A DNA stretch of 32,739 nt from Candidatus Acidiferrales bacterium (GTDB lineage Bacteria > Acidobacteriota > Terriglobia > Acidiferrales > UBA7541). The notes beneath the pieces were generated by a model. The model saw nothing but the letters and a program-made list of their open reading frames with translations, made no database searches and was not told the DNA's origin. Made by a program: the position numbers and the translations under genes. This document shows positions 10,195 through 17,127 of this stretch, in pieces. The stretch spans positions 1 to 32,739 of the forward strand of contig JASHRN010000082.1 of assembly GCA_030037335.1 (NCBI GenBank), given 5' to 3'. Positions within the stretch are counted from its first letter, which is position 1. Every line of letters starts with the position of its first letter.

Positions 10195-10242
10195 TCGCCT
10201 CCGTTTGCGGTGCAATGATGCCGCACGGAGGCGATTTTTTTT
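10195..10242 (+). terminator. Rho-independent terminator after zinc-ribbon gene
   Basis: TCGCCTCCG pairs with CGGAGGCGA. An inner TGCGG/CCGCA stem sits inside it, and eight consecutive Ts follow. On the opposite strand no T-run follows, so it acts on the plus strand and stops the rpsU/zinc-ribbon transcript before the convergent aminotransferase gene. A second hairpin without Ts (CGGACGC/GCGTCCG, 10144-10165) lies just after the zinc-ribbon stop. Confidence 0.88.
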
Positions 10243-10287
10243 GCGACCTAAATTGGCCGCAGGGAGGACGCCGTTGGCAGGGTCGAG

Positions 10288-11448
10288 TTAGGCCGCGGCG
10301 AACTTTTGTGGCGCAGGGACGATCTCGCGAAATGCCGCCAGGAATTTCTGCATTTCCTCCGGCTTGCCCACCGAAACGCGGAGCCAGTTACCCATCGACG
10401 GGAATTTCCGTCCGACGATAATTTTCCGATCGTGGAAGGCTTTGATGACCGGCGTTACATCGCCTCCAGCGTCCACCATGAAAAAATTCGCTTGCGAAGG
10501 AATCACGCGGTAGCCGGATTTCGTTAGCTCGGCGGTAACCCATTTGCGCGTGTCATTCAGGCGTTTCTTATTTGTGGGCACAATTTCGGGATCTGCAATG
10601 CTGGCAACCGCCGCGGAAAGCACGGCGGTGTTGCCATTGTCGAAAAGCAATTCGCGATGCATCGCTTGAATGGTTTGTTTTTGCGCGATTGCGTAACCCA
10701 GCCGCATGCCCGCCATGCCATACACTTTCGAGAATGTACGCGTGACGATGAGATTCGGGTGCTGCGGAATCATGTCCACAACGCTTGCATAGCGCGGGTC
10801 TTCGACAAAATGAAAATAGGCTTCATCAACGAGCACGTAAACCGAAGGCGGAATTTGCGCGAGAAAATCGGCGAACTCAGCGCGCGTGTTGATCGTAGCG
10901 GTGGGATTGTTGGGGTTGCAGACATAAACGAGCCCGGTGTTGCTGGCCGATGCGCGGGCCATTGCCGGGAGGTCATGCCGAAAATCCGAAGTAAGCGGGA
11001 TTTTCACGGCGTTGGCGCGACAGACTTTTGCGTAATAGGTGACCGCTTCAAACGTAGGCTCGGCCACCACCAGCTGTTTGCTCGAGCCGACAAAGGTAGC
11101 ATCGCAGACGCGCAAAATCTCCGTCGAGCCGCAGCCGAGAATGACATTCTCGCGATCCACACCATGCAACTGCGCGATCGAACTGATGGCGCGGCCGTAG
11201 AGGTCGTCGGGATAGCGACAGGCGACCGCTTCCGAACCGGTGATTGCAGCTATGGCGTGCGGTGAAGGACCGTAGGGGTTTTCGTTGGAATTGATGAGAA
11301 TGGCATCCGCGCGGGAGAAACCTTTCAAACGTCCGCCGGTAACTCCTTGAAACAATTTTGGAGAGATGTACGCTCCGGCGAGAACGGCTCCTAGGGATTG
11401 GCCGAATTTTCTGCGTGAAAAACTGCTCCCGCGATTCCCGTCCAACAT
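10288..11448 (-). CDS. Tat-exported HisC-like PLP aminotransferase
   Basis: Predicted protein of 386 aa of the class I/II aminotransferase fold, closest in pattern to histidinol-phosphate aminotransferases. Family marks are NENPYGPSP, GCGSTEILR, CNPNNPTATIN, DEAYFHFVED and the PLP-lysine segment TRTFSKVYGMAGMRLGY; RVSVG near the end carries the carboxylate-binding Arg. The N-terminus is unusual: FSRRKFGQSLGAVLAGAY is a twin-arginine signal, so the enzyme should be folded with PLP and exported. The start at ATG 11448 is supported by GGAGG five to six bases upstream. No his genes are nearby. It is therefore unlikely to be the biosynthetic HisC; the substrate is unknown. Confidence 0.88.
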   Translation of the reverse strand: MLDGNRGSSFSRRKFGQSLGAVLAGAYISPKLFQGVTGGRLKGFSRADAILINSNENPYGPSPHAIAAITGSEAVACRYPDDLYGRAISSIAQLHGVDRENVILGCGSTEILRVCDATFVGSSKQLVVAEPTFEAVTYYAKVCRANAVKIPLTSDFRHDLPAMARASASNTGLVYVCNPNNPTATINTRAEFADFLAQIPPSVYVLVDEAYFHFVEDPRYASVVDMIPQHPNLIVTRTFSKVYGMAGMRLGYAIAQKQTIQAMHRELLFDNGNTAVLSAAVASIADPEIVPTNKKRLNDTRKWVTAELTKSGYRVIPSQANFFMVDAGGDVTPVIKAFHDRKIIVGRKFPSMGNWLRVSVGKPEEMQKFLAAFREIVPAPQKFAAA

Positions 11449-11498
11449 GATCGCCTCCGACTCGGCGTGTAGCTACTCGTCTTGGAATTCCTGGTCGG

Positions 11499-11527
11499 AT
11501 TATCCGTCCGAAGCAAGCGATGTGCAA
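11499..11527 (-). promoter_or_regulatory. Possible promoter for the Tat aminotransferase
   Basis: Reading leftward, TTGCAC and GATAAT are separated by 17 bases. The -10 matches consensus at 5/6 positions and the -35 at 3/6. It sits about 50 bases before the aminotransferase start, in the divergent gap. Confidence 0.35.
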
Positions 11528-11564
11528 GCGACGCGGGGACTAAAAGGCTGTACCGTAGCATTCG

Positions 11565-11593
11565 TTGACCGGTCGTGAGCGGCGTCCTAAAAT
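11565..11593 (+). promoter_or_regulatory. Near-consensus promoter for DinB-sucA
   Basis: TTGACC and TAAAAT are separated by exactly 17 bases, and each hexamer matches the sigma-70 consensus at 5/6 positions. The expected RNA start is at about 11600, next to the GTG at 11601. Either the DinB message is leaderless or its true start is further in, for example the GTG at 11637. Confidence 0.5.
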
Positions 11594-11600
11594 GGTGTAG

Positions 11601-12149
11601 GTGAAACGTTCCGGAAAAAAGAAAACAGCCAGGCGAGTGTCTCCGTCTAGAAACTCGAAAAATACAGCTTTGAAGACGGACAAGGCGCTGCGCGAGCAGC
11701 TCGTCAAGTTGCTGGACGGCGGCGAGGCGCATGCCGGCTGGCGCACGGCTCTTGCGGACATACCAGAAAATTTGCAAGGCGTGAAACCGAAAGGCGCGCC
11801 GCATACGGCCTGGCAACTGCTCGAGCACATGCGCATCGCCCAATGGGATATTTTGGAGTTTTCGCGGAATCCAAAGCACATTTCGCCGCAATTCCCCGAG
11901 GGGTATTGGCCGGCGACAGAAGCTCCGCCGGATTCGCGAGCGTGGAAGAAAAGCGTGGATGCTTTCGGGAGAGATTTGGCGGAAATGAGAAGGCTTGTGG
12001 GTGATTCAAAGACGAATCTCTTCGAACGCATTGCTCATGGAGACGGTCAGACCATTTTGCGCGAAGCTTTGCTGGTCGCAGACCATAATGCTTATCACCT
12101 TGGCCAGATCGTTTTAATCCGGAAAATGCTCGCAGCATGGCCGGAATGA
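11601..12149 (+). CDS. DinB-family protein
   Basis: Predicted protein of 182 aa if the GTG at 11601 is used. The first 25 residues are very basic and Ser-rich (KRSGKKKTARR) and may not be translated if the start is internal. The core is helical, with a His near residue 75 in AWQLLEHMRIAQWDI and the C-terminal pair DHNAYHLGQIVLIRK, the usual DinB/DUF664 metal-ligand positions. It differs in sequence from the DinB genes at the two ends of the window. The stop is 28 bases before the sucA start, so the two are probably co-transcribed, although a biochemical link is not evident. Confidence 0.8.
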   Translation: MKRSGKKKTARRVSPSRNSKNTALKTDKALREQLVKLLDGGEAHAGWRTALADIPENLQGVKPKGAPHTAWQLLEHMRIAQWDILEFSRNPKHISPQFPEGYWPATEAPPDSRAWKKSVDAFGRDLAEMRRLVGDSKTNLFERIAHGDGQTILREALLVADHNAYHLGQIVLIRKMLAAWPE

Positions 12150-12177
12150 TCGGGAATTACTTTTCAAGGACCCTGAA

Positions 12178-14670
12178 TTGAAAAACAAAGCAGCAGTAAT
12201 TGAAGAAAACGCTTCGGCGGAAAAGCGGAACGGAAAGCGAGAAGCGATTTTCGACGCTTTTCGCCGATGGGGATATTACGAAGCCGACCTCGACCCGCTC
12301 GGCGATTTTAAGCCCGAGCCTGTGCCGGAGCTGGAACAGCTCTCGGGTGACGCGGCGGATGAGGCGCGCCGGATCTATTGCGGCACGATTGGCGCAGACT
12401 TCATGCACATTCTCGACGGCGAACGCCGCCGGTGGATTCAGGAGCGAATGGAGTCTCCGGCCCCTGGACCGGATCGCACGCGAATTCTCGAACGGCTGGT
12501 GCGCGCTGAACTTTTTGAGCAGGTCGTGCAAAGCCGTTATCTGGGTAACAAGAGATTTTCGCTCGAGGGACTGACTTCACTGATTCCCCTGCTGGATGAA
12601 ACTATCGAAAGGGCAGCAGAGCGCGGCGCGGAAGAGATTGTTCTGGGCATGAGCCACCGCGGACGACTGAATGTGATGATTCACATCGTGGGCCGCCCGG
12701 CGGAGGACATTTTCGCGCGCTTTGAGGAAGTGGATGCTCGGAGCGAGCTCGGCGGCGGCGACGTGAAGTACCATATCGGAGCAACGGGCGAATACACCAC
12801 GCTAAGTGGCCGGCCTATCGGAATTCATCTGGTATCCAATCCAAGCCATTTAGAAGCCGTGGATCCCGTAGCTTTGGGCCGCGCGCGCGCGAAGCAGACG
12901 CGTCGCGGTGAAAACGGAATCGTGCAGGTGCTGCCGGTCGTGATGCACGGTGACGCTGCGTTTGCCGGCCAGGGAATTTGGGCGGAGACGCTGAATTTTC
13001 TCATGATCGACGGATTCTCTGTTGGCGGAGGCGTGCACATTATTGTGAACAACCTCATCGGCTTCACGGCTACACCGGCGGAATGCCAGTCGTCGCGGTT
13101 TGCGTCGGATGTCGTCAAGCGGCTGCCAGTACCGATTTTTCATGTGAACGCCGAGGATCCCGATGCAGTGGTTCGCGTCGCAAGAATAGCCGTGGAATAT
13201 CGCTATACGTTTCAGAGTCCGGTGGTTATCGATTTAATCGGCTACCGGCGATACGGCCACAGCGAAGTGGACGACCCCACCATCACGCAGCCGCTGCGTT
13301 ATCGCAAGATTCAGGCGCATCCGCCGCTGTGGAAGCTGTATGCAGAGAGAACCGGAAGCGATCCGACCAGGACGGTAGAAGAGGTGCGCGCGGAATTCGA
13401 AGCGGCGCAGAAGAATGCGGTCAGCCTTGAGAAAATTCCAAAGATGTGGCAACTGCCTGCTTATTGGAACAATTACGAAGGCGGGATCTACAAGCCCGAA
13501 TTTGAAGTGGAAACGGGCGTGGGCCAGGACGCGCTTCGCGAGCTGACGGAAAAGCTAACCACCTATCCAGCCGATTTCGCGATTCATCCAAAAGTAAAAA
13601 AACTGCTCGAGCAGCGCGCAGCGATGGGCGCGGGGAAAACTTTGGTGGATTATGGAATGGCAGAGGCGCTTGCCTTCGGTTCATTGCTGACGGAAGGCGT
13701 GCCGGTGCGTTTGAGCGGGCAGGACAGCAAACGCGGAACCTTCAATCAACGCCATGCCGTGCTAATTGATACGGAGACCGAAAAGGAATTCGTGCCGCTG
13801 GCAAATGTTTCCGGCGACCAGGCGCGATTTGAGGTGTACAGCTCATCGCTTTCGGAAGCGTCCGTCATGGGCTTCGAATACGGCTTCAGCCGTGACTTTC
13901 CCGAGGCGCTGGTCCTATGGGAAGCACAATTCGGCGATTTCGCGAATGGCGCGCAGGTGATCATCGATCAGTTCATCGCGGCTGGCGAGGACAAATGGAA
14001 GCTGCTCTCGGGATTGGTACTCCTGCTGCCTCACGGCTATGAAGGGCAAGGTCCGGAGCATTCGAGCGCGCGCATCGAACGATATTTGCAACTGGCGGCG
14101 CACGATAATATTCAAGTCTGCCAGCCATCCAATGCTGCACAGTACTTTCATTTGTTGCGAAGACAAGCGCTGCGCCGGTGGCGCAAGCCTCTCGTCGTGT
14201 TCACGCCGAAGAGCATGCTGAGGAATCCGGCGGCGGCATCACCTATTGCTGACTTTTCCGCGCCCAAATTCCAAACTGTCTTGCCTGACTCGGAGGTGAC
14301 GGGGGCGGAGCGGGTTCTGCTTTGCACCGGGAAAATTGGTCACGAGCTGGCAGCGGAGAGGAAGCGACGGCAGGATAGCTCGACTGCAATCCTCTTCCTC
14401 GAGCAGATTTACCCGTTTCCAGAAAAAGAGCTCGAGGCGGTACTTGGACGATATTCCACGGCTCGAGATTTTGTCTGGGTGCAGGAAGAGCCGGCCAACA
14501 TGGGTGCATTTAATTTCGTTATGCCACGACTGGAACGCGTGCTGCGAGGGCATGCGGTGCGTTCAGTGAAACGCTCGGCCAGCGCGAGCCCGGCAACCGG
14601 CTCGGCAAAAGCACATGAGATGGAGCAAAAGACATTGCTGGCATTGGCTTTCGGCACCGGAAAAAACTAG
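12178..14670 (+). CDS. sucA: 2-oxoglutarate dehydrogenase E1, short form
   Basis: Thiamine-diphosphate-dependent decarboxylase component of the 2-oxoglutarate dehydrogenase complex (TCA cycle). Predicted protein of 830 aa; the E. coli enzyme is about 930. Recognisable segments: YCGTIGADFMHI, MSHRGRLNVM, GDAAFAGQGIWAETLN, DLIGYRRYGHSEVDDP, RLSGQDSKRGTFNQRH, LWEAQFGDFANGAQV and LLPHGYEGQGPEHSSAR. The start is TTG with AAGGA seven bases upstream, and no in-frame ATG occurs until well inside the conserved core. It begins directly with the RRWGYYEADLDPLG region, so the roughly 75-residue N-terminal segment that helps E. coli E1 bind E2 is missing. No sucB or lpd follows. The next gene is convergent. 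Confidence 0.94.
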   Translation: MKNKAAVIEENASAEKRNGKREAIFDAFRRWGYYEADLDPLGDFKPEPVPELEQLSGDAADEARRIYCGTIGADFMHILDGERRRWIQERMESPAPGPDRTRILERLVRAELFEQVVQSRYLGNKRFSLEGLTSLIPLLDETIERAAERGAEEIVLGMSHRGRLNVMIHIVGRPAEDIFARFEEVDARSELGGGDVKYHIGATGEYTTLSGRPIGIHLVSNPSHLEAVDPVALGRARAKQTRRGENGIVQVLPVVMHGDAAFAGQGIWAETLNFLMIDGFSVGGGVHIIVNNLIGFTATPAECQSSRFASDVVKRLPVPIFHVNAEDPDAVVRVARIAVEYRYTFQSPVVIDLIGYRRYGHSEVDDPTITQPLRYRKIQAHPPLWKLYAERTGSDPTRTVEEVRAEFEAAQKNAVSLEKIPKMWQLPAYWNNYEGGIYKPEFEVETGVGQDALRELTEKLTTYPADFAIHPKVKKLLEQRAAMGAGKTLVDYGMAEALAFGSLLTEGVPVRLSGQDSKRGTFNQRHAVLIDTETEKEFVPLANVSGDQARFEVYSSSLSEASVMGFEYGFSRDFPEALVLWEAQFGDFANGAQVIIDQFIAAGEDKWKLLSGLVLLLPHGYEGQGPEHSSARIERYLQLAAHDNIQVCQPSNAAQYFHLLRRQALRRWRKPLVVFTPKSMLRNPAAASPIADFSAPKFQTVLPDSEVTGAERVLLCTGKIGHELAAERKRRQDSSTAILFLEQIYPFPEKELEAVLGRYSTARDFVWVQEEPANMGAFNFVMPRLERVLRGHAVRSVKRSASASPATGSAKAHEMEQKTLLALAFGTGKN

Positions 14671-14738
14671 AGAGCTCCGCAACAGATCTGCAACAGCATT
14701 TCCTCGAATTCTCGCGCTTGTCTGCGGTTCTCAAGCAC

Positions 14739-15392
14739 TTACCACGACGAACTGGAATGGTCGTACCCTCCGAAGTACCAGCGCACGCCGACGGTATTAT
14801 AGATGCCGAGCGGCTCTTTGTTCGGGCCCGAATCATATGGGCCGAGGTTTACATTGAATGGCGGAAACGAAGTAACGCCGTGGTTGGTGATGCGAAGTTC
14901 GAAGTGTTTGGGTAGAGCTACCGCCAGGCCCAGCGTTTTTTCGTAGGCGAGCGGGGCCATGGACCAGGTGTATTTGACTTGCGGAATGTTATCGCCAAAG
15001 AAGAAACGCGGCTCGTAGAAGAAGTACGCGTGGCGAAGAAACGTGCGCGCGAACGGCTGAAATTCGAGATACCCACCCATAATGTAGCGCGCGAACGCAG
15101 AACAGTTGGGCTGGGGTTGATTGCACCGACCAAGATCGGGCTCGTTATGGGGCGGCGCAATTTCGAAATCGGTATAACCGCGAAGAAAGCCCTTGCCAAA
15201 AAGTAGCGGCCCTGGGTCGCTGTGTTGCGGTGAGGAAAGCGCCTGTGCCAACGGAAGCTCGGCTGTTTGCACCGACGGTTGCAGCTCTGACGGCTCTTGC
15301 GCGTGGACATATCCGCTCAGCATTGCGAGGATGAGGACAACGATTGCAAAACGCAATGCGCACACCAATCTGTCAGATCCAATGGATGGCAT
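14739..15392 (-). CDS. Small exported protein, possible beta-barrel
   Basis: Predicted protein of 217 aa. The start at ATG 15392 (MPSIGSDRL) has AAGGAG seven bases upstream; the ORF track's longer version has no such support. A signal peptide is plain (ALRFAIVVLILAMLSGYVHAQ). The mature part is rich in aromatic residues in alternating patterns (HAYFFYEPRFFF, VGVRWYFGG) and may form an outer-membrane barrel or jelly-roll. One Cys pair (RCNQPQPNC) could be a disulfide. I do not recognise a family. It begins 46 bases after the amidohydrolase stop on the same strand and may close the sugar operon. It converges on sucA with no obvious terminator between them. Confidence 0.65.
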   Translation of the reverse strand: MPSIGSDRLVCALRFAIVVLILAMLSGYVHAQEPSELQPSVQTAELPLAQALSSPQHSDPGPLLFGKGFLRGYTDFEIAPPHNEPDLGRCNQPQPNCSAFARYIMGGYLEFQPFARTFLRHAYFFYEPRFFFGDNIPQVKYTWSMAPLAYEKTLGLAVALPKHFELRITNHGVTSFPPFNVNLGPYDSGPNKEPLGIYNTVGVRWYFGGYDHSSSSW

Positions 15393-15438
15393 AATTTGCT
15401 CCTTCGAAGGATTGAAAAAAGTTGACGCCCGGGCGAAG

Positions 15439-16890
15439 CTACTCGAGACCGACCGTTCCACGAACCGATGCGATGAGCTTGGCGGAATCGTAACCGACGC
15501 CATCTTTGAAGACGAGTTCCGTTTTCTCGATGTCGCTGATATTTGCAGCCGGATTCCCATCAATCACGACGATGTCTGCTTGTTTGCCGGCTGCCAGAGT
15601 GCCGATGTGGTCGTCTTCGTCCAAAAAGCGCGCGCCATTTTCGGTATAGATGTGAATGGCCTCCGCGGGAGTGAATCCGGCTTGCACAAGCAGCTCCATC
15701 TCGCGCTGATCGCCGAAACCGGCTAAATCCCCGCCGTAGCCGGTGGGGTCCTCACCCGCCAAGAGCAGGCCACCTGCTCTTACGAAGTCGTATTCGAATT
15801 GCATTTCCTTCTTGAGCAGGCCCGGCCAAAGAGAATTAGCATTCTCGCCGATCAGCGAACGCGTGCTGAGATAAGCGATCGCCACTTCAGGCAGCATGGC
15901 CTCCAGGACGCGTTGCTCGAGCGGAGGCTGATTTGGTGCGTCGGTCTCGAAAATCACGATCGTTGACGTCACGGCGACGTGATGCGCAACAAGGTCACGG
16001 ATGGTGTCCTGCACAGGCGCGCTTTCAATGTCGATTTTTGAGAGCGTTTGCTCGGTGAGCTGTTGCGAGGGGCAAACGTCCGGTTCCTTGCCAGGGTCGA
16101 ATTCCGTATCAACCATGAGACCGTGCTCTAGGTCGTCGATACCCAAAGAAGCGGCTTCCTTGAAGCCAATGGAGCACAAGTGGCCTGTAATCGTGAGGTG
16201 GCGTTTGTGGGCCGCGTCGACAGCAGCAGCGAGCTCGGCACGCGTGATGTTCATGTATGCTTTGAAGGAAGTGGTGCCCTCATCGGCCCAATAATTGACT
16301 GTTTCACGCGCATCGTCGGGTCCAGTGAGTTCATGCATGACCGGCGTGAATGACCCGGGACCTTCGAGGTAAGGCGCAGTGATATGCATCTTGGGACCAG
16401 CGAGCTTGCCCGCGTCGATGAGCTTCTTCAGCTCCAAATCGGTGTACGGCTGAATGCTGCCGGTTGTGCGCATGGATGTGATTCCGCAAGCAAGATAGAG
16501 GCGCGGAAAACTAAACCCCATCTCGTTATACAGGGCCACGGCTCTGCGGCCTCCGGCAGGGTAGAACAGGTGCTCATGCATGCCGACGAGACCCGGTATT
16601 ACCGTTTTGCCTGAGAGGTCAAGCACTTGCGCATCAGCAGGAGCTGCTGTAGTGGACGCATCGCCGATCGTTTCGATTTCGTCGCCGGAAATGACGATGG
16701 TTTGGTCCTCACGGGCAGGGGATCCGGTTCCATCAATGACCCGTACGTGCGTAAGCGCAATCACGGGCGCGCTGACTTTCACAAATTCGCGAACGCCAGG
16801 TGCAAGGGATGTGACGGATTGCGCGTGAAGCGGGACGACGAAGCAAAGAAAACATCCAGCAAGCAAAGCGAAATGCGGTCTCTTTCTCAT
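15439..16890 (-). CDS. Exported metal-dependent amidohydrolase
   Basis: Predicted protein of 483 aa from ATG 16890 (MRKRPHFALL), which has GGAG eight bases upstream. A signal peptide ends near HAQ (residue 24). The amidohydrolase layout is complete: an opening beta-sandwich (VIDGTGSPAREDQTIVISGD), the HxH metal motif VGMHEHLFYP (His 105 and 107), a Lys in TSFKAYMN, single His in HLTITGHLCS and IDDLEHGLMVD, and the Asp region LAGEDPTGYGG, then GKQADIVVIDGNP. This is the imidazolonepropionase/prolidase-like group, whose exported members often cleave peptides or amides. The substrate is unknown. Its place 71 bases after a small membrane-protein gene in a sugar operon may hint at an N-acylated or amide-bearing sugar, but this is a guess. 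Confidence 0.88.
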   Translation of the reverse strand: MRKRPHFALLAGCFLCFVVPLHAQSVTSLAPGVREFVKVSAPVIALTHVRVIDGTGSPAREDQTIVISGDEIETIGDASTTAAPADAQVLDLSGKTVIPGLVGMHEHLFYPAGGRRAVALYNEMGFSFPRLYLACGITSMRTTGSIQPYTDLELKKLIDAGKLAGPKMHITAPYLEGPGSFTPVMHELTGPDDARETVNYWADEGTTSFKAYMNITRAELAAAVDAAHKRHLTITGHLCSIGFKEAASLGIDDLEHGLMVDTEFDPGKEPDVCPSQQLTEQTLSKIDIESAPVQDTIRDLVAHHVAVTSTIVIFETDAPNQPPLEQRVLEAMLPEVAIAYLSTRSLIGENANSLWPGLLKKEMQFEYDFVRAGGLLLAGEDPTGYGGDLAGFGDQREMELLVQAGFTPAEAIHIYTENGARFLDEDDHIGTLAAGKQADIVVIDGNPAANISDIEKTELVFKDGVGYDSAKLIASVRGTVGLE

Positions 16891-16961
16891 TCCCCATCTC
16901 CAGATTGAATTCGGCGTCATTTTGCTCCAACCCGCGTATCGAGGCAACGACAATGCGCTGA

Positions 16962-17108
16962 CTACCGCTGAAGGTTTTGCCGCCGAAGCTGCCGGAGCAT
17001 CTCGCCAAGGTCAGGGGCGCCCTTGATAATCACGATTGCGGTGATGAAAGCAAAAGCGCCGCCTGCAACAATCAGACAAACCGTCCAGAAGAGTTCCCAA
17101 ATTTTCAT
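16962..17108 (-). CDS. Small membrane protein (48 aa) beside symporter
   Basis: Not in the ORF track; found by reading the gap. It encodes 48 aa: a short N-terminus (MKIWELFWTV), one membrane helix (about residues 8-29, rich in Val, Ile, Ala and Phe) and a basic C-terminal tail (MLRQLRRQNLQR) that should face the cytoplasm. GGAGG lies six bases before the ATG. The start is 19 bases after the symporter stop, and the amidohydrolase start is 71 bases after its own stop. The strong SD, tight spacing and clean single-helix design argue that it is real. A role as an accessory subunit or stabiliser of the symporter is an inference from position. Confidence 0.75.
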   Translation of the reverse strand: MKIWELFWTVCLIVAGGAFAFITAIVIIKGAPDLGEMLRQLRRQNLQR

Positions 17109-17127
17109 CGCTGCCTCCCAGTCAAGT

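Noticed and set aside
14671-14738. Terminator between convergent sucA and exported-protein genes
   Set aside because: No stem with a following T-run could be found in the 68-base gap.
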